Positions 10,190 through 21,592 of a stretch of 64,000 bases of DNA are shown here, piece after piece; the stretch's first letter is position 1; every line of letters starts with the position of its first letter. The translations under genes and the position numbers were made by a program. The notes beneath the pieces are model-generated. The model made no database searches and was not told the origin of the DNA. It worked only from the letters and a program-made list of their open reading frames with translations. The DNA lies in contig NC_061122.1 in NCBI RefSeq assembly GCF_002878395.1, positions 75,290,493 to 75,354,492 on the forward strand, given 5' to 3'. This DNA is from Capsicum annuum (Eukaryota; Streptophyta; Magnoliopsida; Solanales; Solanaceae).

Positions 10190-12518
10190 TCTAAAACACC
10201 CCGAACATTGGCCTTAGAAAAATTTCCATAGTCTTAAACTTTTGGTGCATCATATGACTGAGATATGACCATTGTCATATGTTGGTCGGTGTCACATTGG
10301 ACAAGTTTTGTTCTTTGAATGAGAAGGCATCATACGAGTCATATGTACATGATACGAAAATCGTAGTGCCAAACCGTATATTATTCATGGTCTAGCCTTG
10401 ATATTCTACTTAGGGAATGGTTTGATGGTACTATTCATATAGTAGGGTACAATTTAGGCTAATGAGTCATAAGTTTGACATAATGTGCTGTCCAACATTC
10501 TAATCAACATATGAGTGGCGGGTACTACTCATATAATGTGGGTACTAAGGGAGAGACAAATCATACCCTCATGTGAGTCTTTTGTAACTTTTAAGATGAG
10601 TGTATTTATAACATTTCCCACCCAAATCCCATAAGACCCAGGTCTTATAACACTATTTGGTCCCTCAATACTCATTTTGGAAGATCAAAACACTCTCTTA
10701 AACTCTCCAAAAATCTGTTAAGGAGATTGGGCTAGGGTTTTATTAAAGTGGTCACCTAGAGGCTTAAAGATCAAAATCTCTTTGTGAATCTTTGTAATTT
10801 AGGAATTTGAATCTTCCTTCATTGGTAGTTCATAAAATCTTATATTTTAAACATTATTAATCATAAATTGTGGTTTTGAAATCCATGATTGAGGATTTGA
10901 ATACATATTGTTGAGTATTGTTCTCTCATGTCTTAACTTGTATTTATGCATGATTTAATAATGGTTTTGCACATGTGGGTTCTTGAAAATTATGATTTAA
11001 ACTAAGGTGTCATGATTAACCCTAACTTGATGGATTTTGACTTATGTAATGGCTTTAAAACAAAATGCCCTCAACATATTTGTGAAAATATCCATGAGAA
11101 AGATCTTGTCACAAGATGAATTGTGTTTTGAAATAATGTTTGGTATAAGAATACAAATTAGGTATGAATGATTATGTGAAGGTCTTCGTAATCTTAGATC
11201 AAATTGAATTGTGATTTGAACAAAGGCATTTGCTCAATAATGAAAATGGTTAGAAAATGGTTTCATGAAAACCTTGTAGGTCACAAAATAGTTTTTAATT
11301 TTAATCTTGGTGGTTTAATTATATAAATGGGTTAAAGTACCTAAATATTGAATTTAATTGAGGTCTTTGTATAGACTATGGGTTCGAGTCCAAAATGTTA
11401 AATGATAATGATTATGGCATGTTGTACGCTTTCAATTGGGGTTGGTATGATGATACTAACAAGATTTCTTTGGTAAGTAAGTGGAATAATGGTTGTGTGT
11501 ATGTGTAAATGATTTTTTAAAATAAGCTTTAAATAAGGATATGTAGCCGGGCCGTGAAAGTGGAGTCTAAAGGACTAACACTAGAAACTGCGCTAGCCAA
11601 TATGGGTGTCTATGTGTTTGGGAGGTTCAAGTCCTTTAAATGGAAATATGAATGGGAGGTTTTAGTCCCCCATATTGTATACATTGGTGCTATATCACCT
11701 TGATTATGTCAGGAGGTTTGAGTCCCCCATAATGGCATTTATGGATATGGATATTCTCTGGTTCGTGTGGCTACACTCACTGGGGCCTTTCCAACTAGGG
11801 GAGAACTGCGCCTATATAGCCCGTGGGTGGCTTGTTATATTATGGTTATGCTACATAACCCAAGTTAATGTTTTCAAAGTTCATGCTAAGCCTTGTTGCC
11901 TTTTTTTGACACCATATATATATATATGTATGTATAGATATAATTGCATATGAGGTTTTGACTTGATTTTACCTAATGGAATTATCTTATCCTCATCCTT
12001 GATTTACATGCTAGCATTCCAACCTCTAGCCATCTCTAGACCCTATATCCCTACGCAATTCCGGGAACGGATCTTCTTCTTCTTTCCCTGTATAGTGACC
12101 AAATATTCGAGTGGCTCATGAGTAGACATTGTAGTGGTGTGCTTCCATACTTTGGAAGGTATTTATTTCATGGTATTTTAACTCTATGTTATAGACTTTG
12201 TTAGAGTTTGATTTTTGCTATTATTTGGGGCATGTCCTAATGGTTTATTGACTTTTGATTATAGAGGCGACTTTAGATTGTAGAGGCTTTATGGATTACT
12301 GTGGACTTGGGTATGTTGGTTTAGTGTGTTGTGGTGATGAATGATTAGAAGTTTCTTTATCTATTGTTAGCCTTATTTGGATTCATCTTCTTATATGATC
12401 ACGGTTCTTCTGATATTTGTGGCTGATATTTTGGTTAGGTTAGGTTAAAGGGGTAATCTTCAGTCCATGTGGGACTTGCGATGCCTAGCTTGGACAGACC
12501 TAGGTTCGGGCCATGACA
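10190..12518 (+). repeat. Element B 5' LTR (about 2.3 kb)
   Basis: Starts TCTAAAACACCCCG (a likely TG to TC change at the first dinucleotide) and ends GGGCCATGACA at 12518, just before a primer-like site. A word block lies at 10215-10590 with CATATGA/GTCATA words in both orientations, followed by GTATTTATAAC near 10595 as a possible TATA box. Confidence 0.8.
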
Positions 12519-12521
12519 AAG

Positions 12522-12534
12522 TGGGTGTCAGAGC
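12522..12534 (+). other. Primer-binding site of element B
   Basis: TGGGTGTCAGAGC follows the LTR end after three bases; compared with TGGTATCAGAGC it has one extra G and one change. The downstream CTAGGTTC is also shared by the primer regions of C and H. Confidence 0.8.
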
Positions 12535-12730
12535 CTAGGTTCATAGTCAATTGGGTGTCCAGAAATTTTTGTCAAGTAGAGTCTCTTTTATTGGTGTGTA
12601 GTGCACCACACTTATATATAAGAGGCTATGAGACATTTAGGAATGTTTCCCTTTCTTGTTGTCTTATTTTTGAGCTATAGAGTCTAAGGTATTGGATTCT
12701 TCTGATTTCTATTTGCTCATCTTTTAGATC

Positions 12731-13411
12731 TTGCCTCCAAGAATATCTGATGTTCATGAAAACTATTCTATTCTATTTGACGACAATATGGATGGAGCTC
12801 ATCAAAATTTTGGGGCCTACATTCAATCAAGGGTCACTGCATTTGATTTTCTGCATAGGGTTCCACCTATCCTCACTAATCCTACTATTGAGGGTGACAT
12901 GCATACTCATTCACCTCCCAGGGAGGCTACTAATGCTGAGTTCTGTCGCTCCATTACCCTGTTGACTTAGTTGTTGACTTCTCAGTCATAATAGTCTATT
13001 TCTACTAGTGCTGCTATGGGTTCATTTGAGGCTACTATAGTTGGAACATTCATGAGTTTGTATCCTCTGATATTTACTAGTACAAAGTTTTAGGAGGAAC
13101 CTAAAAGCTTCATTGAAGAGATGGAGAAGATCTTTCGGGTTATGCATGTATTTGAAAGTTAAGAGTGTAAAGTTTGCTGCCTACCAATTGCAAGATATAG
13201 TGTACTGGTGGTATGAAGAGTAGGAATAGTTGAGGGGTGAGGATGCTAGTTCTTCCATAAGGGATGATTTCTATAGTGCATTTTGGGACCGATTCTTTCC
13301 TTAGGAGTTAAGGAAAGCTAAAGTAAAAGATTTTGTTAACTTGATGCAAGGGAGGATGAAAGTCAAGGAGTATACCTTGAAATTCCATCAGTTATCCCAG
13401 TATGCTCCCTA
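12731..13411 (+). pseudogene. gag: gag of element B, 5' part only
   Basis: The reading frame opens with TTG at 12731 where ATG is expected (PPRISDVHEN..DDNMDGAHQ follows), so the start codon appears lost. After a stop near 12968 the capsid part can be read with frame changes: EEPKSFIEEMEKIFRVMHV near 13100, YQLQDIVYWWYEE near 13180, and LRKAKVKDFVNLMQGRMK near 13310, ending LKFHQLSQYAP at about 13411. There the coding sequence stops abruptly against minus-strand sequence of element H. No pol of B is visible. Role as in other gypsy gag: particle capsid. Confidence 0.82.
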
Positions 13412-13890
13412 ATTGCTATCTAACCCATCTTGAGCCGCTACCTCAAACTCCACAACCTATTTTTCAACTGCTTTAATCTTCTCTAAATAATCCTATGGTG
13501 TTTAAGGTAATGCTAACCTCTAAAGATTATGGCCAGCTTTTACTTGAGATTCTCCCTAGGTAGGTGTGCCTCGCCCTCTACTTCCTTACCTCCACACCTC
13601 TCTCGTTCTCTTCTCCTTTTGACTTGATCCACAATTAGAGCAGCTTGTATTGGAGCTGTTGGTTGGGTTCCATTAGACCTAGTGTCACCATCTATGGATA
13701 AAAGCATAAATAATATTATATACCAATTTGGACTGCCAGATACCAATTGAAGTCAAATTACAACATGAAAAAATCAAGAAAGATTGATTCTCCTAAAGTT
13801 CTATACTCTCCAATAAAAAAATACAGATGTCTCTATAACTGTTCCTAAGACTCTATTGGATTCATTTTGGTAAAAAGAGATAGACGAACC
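13412..13890 (-). pseudogene. gag: Element H leader and gag N-terminus, remnant
   Basis: On the minus strand, downstream of the primer site at 13894-13905, there is a leader followed near 13600-13560 by an Arg/Glu/Gly-rich stretch, in the place where gag of this family begins with a basic N-terminus. Similar sequence in the same position relative to its LTR occurs in element G (60240-60690). No capsid motif is reached before the junction with element B at about 13412. Confidence 0.5.
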
Positions 13891-13893
13891 TAG

Positions 13894-13905
13894 GCTCTAA
13901 TACAA
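13894..13905 (-). other. Primer-binding site of element H
   Basis: On the minus strand TTGTATTAGAGC, ten of twelve matches to TGGTATCAGAGC, followed by CTAGGTTC as in elements B and C. Confidence 0.8.
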
Positions 13906-13909
13906 ACTT

Positions 13910-15860
13910 TTTCATGATACAAACCCATCGTGAGTCTTACCCACACTACTCATCCGGTGGGAGAACCAATAACCCCATAAACATAATCCAAAACTCACAA
14001 TAAATAAGGAAAACAATCCTATTAATAGTTCAAGAATTAATCAGTCGAACAAATAATGAGAAATATGGAAATAAATACCAAACCAAATGTCCCTAAAATC
14101 CAAAATTAAGTGTACCAAAACATACTAAGAATGTCAAAAGGGGGATGCAACCCCAAAAACTAAATAAAGTACATAAGTCCAAACTAAGGAAAATGTAATA
14201 AAGAGAGATCCCATTGTAGCTCGATATGCTTCCCACCTTAAAATCTAGAGTTAATAGCTGGAATTACATGTGAGGTCTCATAAGAGCCACTAAAATATTT
14301 GCTATACTCACAAAAGTAAATGTAGGTGTAGTATTAGAACATAATGACTATAGTGTGCTAGTAGGGTTATTTGGCCAACTCAAGATGAGAATATGAACAT
14401 ATAACTAAGTTATTGTACAATAAGTTAATCCACTCTTAACGAACATACACTTAGCAAAACAAGCAATGATACACAATTTGGAATCCAACCAACAAATCAA
14501 TATATTATCACCAAGTCAAGTTTATTCAAACCGCCATGGAACCGTCAAATTTACCTGACCCTAATACACACACAATAAGGGATATACAACCTCCCTCTAG
14601 CTATCAACTGCAGGGGAAAATATACTAAAATTCCAGACACAAGTATCTACTAACTTTGTTCCACCAAAATCACATAAGAATATTCTAAATACCAAACATT
14701 TTACATTTAGTAAGTAAGGTACGTGGAAAATAATGTATAACCGAAAATCATTGCATAGTCCCCACAAAACAACATACACTAAAAATACATGCTAAAAATT
14801 AGTTAAAATGTGCATATAGCACAAATTAAGTTAAAGTACCATACCATCACCTACCTCGAATAAAGCTTGCACAACTCCTTATGACAGAGCTTTGAACTTT
14901 CGTGCAATTTCCATTAAATCATAGTCTGGAACATTCATATGAATACATAATTAAATAAATGACCTAACGTGTCAAAATTTATAACTCACACCTAACTCCT
15001 AAGGTTAAATTCATGATCATTCTCTCCCCATTCTATGGCTTTTCTAGGTAATTCACTAAAAACTATAGGTTTCATGGATAAATTAGTGAATTAACTAAAT
15101 GAAAAGATAAATTAAATGTTAATAATCAAAACCCATTAACTTAATCCTAAATTTGGTATTTCTCCATAAATTAACAATAATCCACCCTAAAAACCTCCCC
15201 AAACTCTACAAATTAAAAGTCTAAGGCTTAATAATTTAATATGAGTTAAAGGGAATGAATTGCTTACCTTATTAATCCAAACAAAGAATTTGTTGCATAT
15301 TTTTCCTAAATCTCCCTTTCCTGGAACCAAAATGAGGTTTTGAGAAATAAAATATTTTGGGAAATTATTTTATTAGAATTGCAATTTTCATCGCTATAGT
15401 GGTACTTGACCACTATAGTGGTATTTTGGGAAATTATTTCGTTAAAAATATAATTTTTGTCACTATAGCGGTCATTGAATGCCCTTAAACACCGCTATAA
15501 CGAGAATTTTTAAGATCTATAGTGGTCCAAAATGTCCACCTTAACCAAAGAATCTCACTTTTTGCAACACACCTTAGACATAAAATATTTCGAATAGTGT
15601 CTTCTACTCTAAGATTAATTTCGGAAATTCTACTTATCCTAATTCAATTTTGTAAATTGCTATGGGTTCCTTATCATATTGACTAACTATAAATCAAGAC
15701 AATTACCAGTACCCCAAGCGAAATGATTCCCAAATTTTTCTAGGTCACAGCTTGCTCCGAAATTGATCTAAACTATTCTAGCCTTAAATTTGTAACTTTC
15801 AAACTCAGAAGAAATTAGACATGATATTTAAATGTAGGAATCATTCTTAATGATAGATAT
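13910..15860 (-). repeat. Element H 5' LTR, distal end unclear
   Basis: The primer-side end is at 13910 on the minus strand. The same organisation occurs in element G from 60707, including the shared phrase near 14325 and 61138 (GTAGGTGTAGTAT or similar). The U3 part at 15380-15530 holds repeated CTATAGTGG/CACTATAG words and a 69-bp tandem duplication. I could not find a convincing TG end on the far side, so the upper limit is approximate. Confidence 0.7.
15353..15490 (-). repeat. 69-bp tandem duplication inside the H LTR U3
   Basis: TATTTTGGGAAATTATTT occurs at 15353 and again at 15422, and each copy runs on through an AT-rich part into CGCTATAGTGG or CACTATAGCGG. The unit therefore contains both the AT-rich part and one palindromic word. 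Confidence 0.8.
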
Positions 15861-16503
15861 GGTCATTACAATAGAACCATGAACACATAAAATTATTGTA
15901 GCCAATTAGTATATCCTATATCTTCGCTGTCAATCTATCTTTCACTATTAAATAAAGATGTTGGAAGCCTCCCTTGTGTGAGTAATCTATTAAGTCACTG
16001 AAACAAACCACTAATTTTTAATTTGTAACATATGAATATTGGCTCATTTTATATGCTTCTCTAGCTTAATCTTTTCTATACCGGAAGAGTGTCGATACTA
16101 GGAAATCCAACTTTGAAAAGTATGTTCCAAGAATTTTGAAATAAATATGAAAATAAAAAAGTTGATCTACCAAGAAATAGCATCTACCAGACATGAAGAT
16201 GAATTCTATTATACATGTTGTTAACAGGGTAGACAATTTTTGGCTAGGTTAAGCAGGCAACAACAATAAAGGGTGCAACACCATGCAAAAGTGCAGATAC
16301 TTATATAAATAAAATAACAATGCACTAGGAATATTAACATGCATATTCTAGTAAATGTGACATATTGATATTAACGTAATATATTTTTTATATTTTTTTT
16401 AACAATCACAGATCCTCTATTGTAAAGTCCGTCCATGAGTTGTTACATAAAAGTGTTATCCCATAGAGAATAAGTGGTTAACAATAAGAAGCTATTTTCA
16501 AAC
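15861..16503. other. No recognised feature
   Basis: AT-rich, no motif or repeat end that I can support. May hold the far end of LTR H or the 3' end of the possible gene remnant to the right. Confidence 0.4.
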
Positions 16504-16716
16504 CTAACTTGTTTTAACTTCTTCTGTGTATTGCTTAACCTTATTAGTATATGGAGGTAATGAAGTATTAACTTTCAGATACTCTTTGTCAATAACTATG
16601 GTGTTCTTATGTGTTGCTCTTATTCCTTGACTAGAAGACATAGTAATATATTTAGAACCTTCTTCTGGTCCCTTTTCTATTGAACCTGGAGAAAGAAAAT
16701 CAAATTGTAAAACCAT
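16504..16716 (-). pseudogene. Possible exon of an unrecognised gene, copy 1
   Basis: Minus-strand open stretch of 70 codons without retrotransposon motifs. A strong acceptor-like run TTTCTTTCTCCAG lies at about 16697-16685 just before GSIEKGPEEGSK, and the stretch ends VKQYTEEVKTS, next to a GTTAGG donor-like site. Its protein resembles that of 16850-17062: PGSIEKGPEEG with PGVIGMGEDEG, and VKQYTEEVKTS with VKQYIHEVETS. I do not recognise the family. The low-complexity surroundings leave room for chance, but two similar units in the same orientation with splice-like borders argue for a decayed or captured host gene. Confidence 0.35.
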
Positions 16717-16849
16717 TTTCTAGTGTTGACTATTTCTTTGGGAATATTTATTATCTAGATCAACTTGTTTTGGTCGACCAAAAATAAGCTTTGGTGTTAA
16801 ATTATGTTGTTTATTAAATTAAAAACTCAAATAGATTTGAAAAAAAATA

Positions 16850-17062
16850 CTTGTTTCAACTTCATGGATGTATTGCTTAACTAGATCAATAGTTTGATAA
16901 AATGAACACATAGTTGGAGTTTTTCCTTTTATTGTCAAAGATTTAAACCCTTCGTCCTCACCCCATTCCAATTACACCAGGCACGGTAACTGTATATTTG
17001 ATAGTACTCTTAATAGTTAAGCCCTCCTCATTTTCAGTCTTCACATTAAACCTACAAAGAGT
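16850..17062 (-). pseudogene. Possible exon of an unrecognised gene, copy 2
   Basis: Read on the minus strand from an acceptor-like TTTGTAG near 17062, the frame gives FNVKTENEEGLTIKSTIKYT, then VTVPGVIGMG, then after a one-base shift GEDEGFKSLTIKGK, ending VKQYIHEVETS beside a GTATTT donor-like site. It parallels the stretch at 16504-16716 and is too broken to appear as one ORF. Product unknown. With 16504-16716 it suggests tandem exon duplication in a gene that has since gained a frameshift. Confidence 0.35.
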
Positions 17063-18079
17063 GAAAAGTAAAAAAACATAATAAAAAATTCAAATTTTTG
17101 CAATCAAACATGACGTTATTTGTCGTGATGTTATTATTTTTCAAGTATGCTAACTACAAATGACATAAACACAAACTATTTAAGATATAACTAAAAAGTT
17201 CATAATAATGGATGATATATTTTGTTCAAAAGCTACTAGACATATCTGGTCACAGACAAAGTTGATAATTTTTTCTTCTTCCTCTTCAATTATTATGGTT
17301 GTGGGATTCCCTCAAGTTGTTCTCTGCTAAAAAATACTGAAAATCTAATTACATCATAACTTCAAGAAATAAGAGAAATTATAGTTATGTCTTTGAGAAC
17401 TAACATTGAATTCTTCTAATAAGTTACATAAATAACCTGCTATAATCAAGAAAACTCACTTTCAGTCTATACTCAATCTAAATTCATAGTAACCAGATAA
17501 TTCAATAGTAGGAATAAGAGAATTTTTAGTTCGCTTGGGTAGTTGACCTATTTATAGGTACGATTTCAGAACTATAAGGAAAAATTCACAACTATAGACT
17601 TGATTTAATCTCTTGACTATTCATCCTTTATGTGTAACAAACTTTACTAATTACTCGCAAACCTTGACGAAAGCATATATCAAATCACTGAAAGACAAAG
17701 CCACAGTGCTCCAATAATAATGTTAATAAAAATCAAAATACAAAATTAAAATAGATGGAAATAAGTAGAGCTAGATTATGTTTTTAATGGTCTTAATTAA
17801 AATAATTATGTTTTTAATTAAAATAATGTTCTTAATTTAATTTCTTTAGTTCCATAAAGCTAGAAACAAGTAGAAATAGAAACGAGTGGAACTTAAATAT
17901 TCATAAGTAAATCTATAAATATATATTTAAGATTTGGCAAAAAATTAACTCGATGTTCAAATCCTACAAACACATACACATAGAAAATAATTTCTCACAC
18001 ATACAAATATACACTATCGCAGAAGGATGCGGTGATACAAAAATTTTAGAAACCTTAACTAAAAGTTGTAAGAATTACT
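17063..18079. other. AT-rich, possible intron sequence
   Basis: Only one further coding-like piece: on the minus strand near 17310-17225, a run of glutamates followed by KIINFVCDQICLV. Around 17770-17850 an imperfect AT-rich duplication (ATGTTTTTAATTAAAATAAT-like) is present. Otherwise nothing supported. Confidence 0.3.
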
Positions 18080-18290
18080 GATACCATACCTGAGAGTTAA
18101 CGACTACTACTATTTTTCTTCCTCCTCAGAAAACTTCCCAGGAATAACCCACACACCACATCTTCCTTTAACACCGAGAAGAACCTTGTTTTTTTATCAT
18201 TTTGTCAAAAATCCTAAACTTTTAACACTTTCTTCCTATCTCCTGCTACCAAACAACCTATAATCTAATTTTAGAGTAAAAAACAAAAAT
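18080..18290 (-). pseudogene. Possible 5' exon of the unrecognised gene
   Basis: Minus strand, ATG near 18200 followed by a run of seven A; one frame after that run reads VLLGVKGRCGVWVIPGKFSE, then four glutamates and Lys, then TAG. A good donor-like CTCTCAG/GTATGG lies at about 18092. Some 230 bp upstream (18517-18541) the minus strand is CT-rich (CTCTCATTCTCTCTC), as in many plant leaders. The frame is shifted by the A run, so this is at best a broken exon. Function unknown. Confidence 0.3.
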
Positions 18291-18789
18291 AACAATGTGA
18301 CTTAAAGGTTATCATAGATGAAATTTTAGTTGATAAATCTCATATAATAAGAAAAGATAATTAAGGCAGAGTTCTTACCTATGTGATGAAAAGATAAATG
18401 TGAAAGCATAAAATTGAGATGTAGAGTATACAAAATCTAAGCAAGAAATCCTTGTGATTGAAATTAAGGTTGATAGTAACTGTGGAAAATAGATATATAA
18501 TAAATTATTTGTTGTATATTAGAGAGAAAGAGAGAGAATGAGAGTGATATATTTGTTAAATATTTTATTTTCTCATTTATTTTTAGTAAATAATAAATTG
18601 GAGGGATATTGAAATATTTTGGAAGTAGAGTAGTTGCATGTGTAATTAAGTTTTACAGACATGAATTTTGATGACTTGGGTGAAATATTTATTTCTATGT
18701 GATTTGACAATTTTACCCCTATTCGCTGTTGCATTATGGTATTTTTAGAGTGTGGGAATAATTGGCATAGTTCCCAATTCATTTGATGT
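18291..18789. other. AT-rich, possible promoter of the minus-strand remnant
   Basis: Contains the purine run AGAGAGAAAGAGAGAGAATG near 18520 (CT-rich on the minus strand) between AT-rich parts. No ORF supported. Confidence 0.3.
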
Positions 18790-21382
18790 GACTTACGTGA
18801 TCTTGTAATTTTTTATGGTCTTAAAGGCTTATTACTTAACTTTGGTGAACATCTTTTGATCTTTATGTCGATGGAAAAATAGATTGTGCCATTAGATTTA
18901 AAACGTCAATTTTAGATTCGTAAAATAGTTCATGTGGTTTTATGACTTTTATATCTCATTTCGATCCTCCATTTAGAATGTTGTAAAAATAGGTCTCCGG
19001 GATCAATTCTTTGAAAATAATTTTTTTTTCAAAAATTTGATATCACCATTAAGTTTGGAGATTCAAATTGTTTTAGGGTAAATAGTTCATTTGTGTTCTG
19101 ATATGTTGGATTAATCCAGAGGGTTCTGTGGAGACTTGAAATTCCAAGTCTCCATAGCGGGTGCACCACTCAGCTGGTATTGCTGCTAAAGTGCCACTAG
19201 GGCCGCTTTAGCGGCATGCGTTAAAGAGCCACTTGGTCACTTTAGAAGCTAACTAAAAGTTGTGCATGAGAGATAAGGCTAATCTTGTAAGCTTTAGGGG
19301 ACTGGTACACTAAGCGGGTACCTCTAAAGTGATACTTGACCGCTTTAGTAGTGACCCCTAAAGCTACCACTTGACCACTTTAACAACACCTGACACCTGG
19401 GTATAAATAATCCTTTTTTCAAATTTTTGTACTATTTTTGAGCCTCGCAGCTTGGGAAGCGAGATTTTGGGCATTTTCTTCCATGTATAAGTTCGAGTAA
19501 GTTCCAAGCTTCCATTTTAACTATATTTCTTTGATTTATATTATTTAAATATTGTTTAAATGCAAATTTAAAGGTGGAATTTGGGATTTTGGTCACGAAG
19601 GCCCAAATCATTCTTTTTTATTCAAATCTCAATTTGACTCCATTTTCACCTAGTTTTTCTTCTATAAGTTCCTTTAATCTTGATAAAAATGTTTTTGGAC
19701 AAAAATTCTAATTTTACCCTTCTTTTTTAAAAGCTCATTTTGGGGTTCGTTTTGACCCTAATTTGGAAGTGGAAAATATCGGTAACATCAATTTTTATGT
19801 GTAAATTCCATATTCTTATATTTTCATTATTTTCAAGGTCGTTCGTTAGGGGAAGGCTTCGTAGTTAGAGCTTTTGAACTATAGTTCTATCATTTTAGGG
19901 AGGTTATGACTTAAATTTCTTCAAACTAGATTGGATAGTTAAAAATAATGTAAAATCATGCTATAGGTATGAGGTTGAGTCATGGAAAATGTGTTTAGGT
20001 GATTTATGTGCTTGTGTGGGGGCCTATGTTGATGATATTTGTTGGGTTTAAGACATTATATTGTTCTCTATGACCATGGGGGGTCTTATATGATGTTGTT
20101 AGCCTATTGATGATATTTGTATGTTTGGTTGCACTTTTTTTGTTGGAAAAAGCCTAGTTGTTTGGATTTATGTGGTATCAATAACAATTTTCTTGCATGT
20201 TTGACTTGATGGTTTCTTGATTATTTTGGATCATGGATTGTTGGCTGATTTGAGAGAATTTTTAGGTCACATGGTTGGTAAATTAGATATTCTTATTTTG
20301 GTTGGTATGAGCATGGCATTCTCATATTATATTCATTTATGAATCATTGGCACCACTACAGATATATTGGAAACACTGGTTTTTTTTGATAGAAAATGTG
20401 ATATCAGTAAAAACTCTCTACCGATAAATGTGATAGAGAAGATATATGGATATTGGTATTAGATATTAGTTTTATATATATTGATGAAACACTCATGGGT
20501 CCTACCTGGGAGTAAAGCTTCATAGGTGTGGGTTGACAAATCTCTCATGGGTCCTATGTCTATAGCTGAGCTCGATAGATGTATATAGAGGTTGTGCGAT
20601 AACCTCTTACATAATCATTATCATCATCATCATCTTTATCTTTTGCATTCCATAAGTTATTTTTATTCAATGATATTAGTTTTGTTTGTGACTTAAAATT
20701 CATCTATTTATTCTATCTTCTTATACTTATATTCAGAGTATATGTATACTAGTTTTTCTTTCTCCTACTTGTTGTTATTATATGTGTATATAGTAGAACT
20801 ATTAGTGAAAATGGTGTGGGCTACCATTTGGGATATTTTCTGAATGCAGGTGACGTGCCCATACTTTTATGGTTATATGCTTTATTTTTTACTTCACCCA
20901 GTCGGCCTAGGATACCTAGTGAGTATAAGTGGACCATACTCATTCCAACTATGCTCTTTTAGTATATCTCTAGGTACCAGTGCACTACATGAATAGCTGA
21001 TTTACGCGACATTTGGAGTCTACTTGAGGTAGCGGTTGATCTATGCATCAAAAGTTGAGTACCTCCTTTTTCCATTTAGACTATGTCTTATTTGTATTCA
21101 TATATAGAGTTGGTCCATTTGGGATATCCAATGTATATTTGATTTTGAGTTGTATTAGTTTGTTCTTATATTATGATACTAGGTTTTGGGATATTATATC
21201 GGTGTCATTGACTATGTATTTCTTTATTTACTATATATGTGTGTGGTTCAACTCCATTCTACGGGTTTTGCCATGCGTTTTGGTATTGAGTTCTTATTTC
21301 ATATTAATTTGGGTGATTGGCTTACTTATCAAGGCTTTCCATAACAAGTGCCATCATGACCCTTGGAATTTGGGTCATGACA
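18790..21382 (+). repeat. Element C 5' LTR (start approximate)
   Basis: Ends GGGTCATGACA at 21382 directly before a primer-like site. The U3 block at 19150-19395 has CCGCTTTAGCGG-type words in both orientations, followed at once by GGGTATAAATAA (TATA at 19402). An ATC/CAT microsatellite lies near 20615-20640. The part from about 20300 is matched by the fragment at 57650-58545. The left boundary is uncertain. Confidence 0.75.
19150..19409 (+). promoter_or_regulatory. U3 word block and TATA box of LTR C
   Basis: Words such as GGCCGCTTTAGCGGC (a near palindrome at 19201), ACCGCTTTAG and CACTTTAG recur six or more times in about 250 bp, ending at TATAAATA 19402-19409. This is the expected core promoter of the LTR. 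Confidence 0.7.
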
Positions 21383-21385
21383 AAT

Positions 21386-21400
21386 TGGTATTATAAAAGC
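21386..21400 (+). other. Primer-binding site of element C, decayed
   Basis: TTGGTATTATAAAAGC followed by TAGGTTC; the first half fits TGGTAT and the context fits the primer regions of B and H. Confidence 0.65.
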
Positions 21401-21592
21401 TAGGTTCATTGGTCTAAATAGTGTAAGAATAGAGTTGCTAATAGAGTCTCCCAGATCGGTACATAGATGTTCGAATCTATCTTTGAGAGGCTATATGATA
21501 TCCTTAGGAAACTTTTCTTATTTGATTCTATATCGTGAAAATCTTTCATACCTTGTGTTCTATGTCATATTTCACTCTTTTCTATGTAGAAT

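Noticed and set aside
21043..21396. 117-codon hydrophobic plus-strand ORF
   Set aside because: Lies wholly in LTR C just before the primer site; hydrophobicity comes from T-rich LTR DNA and no family motif is visible.
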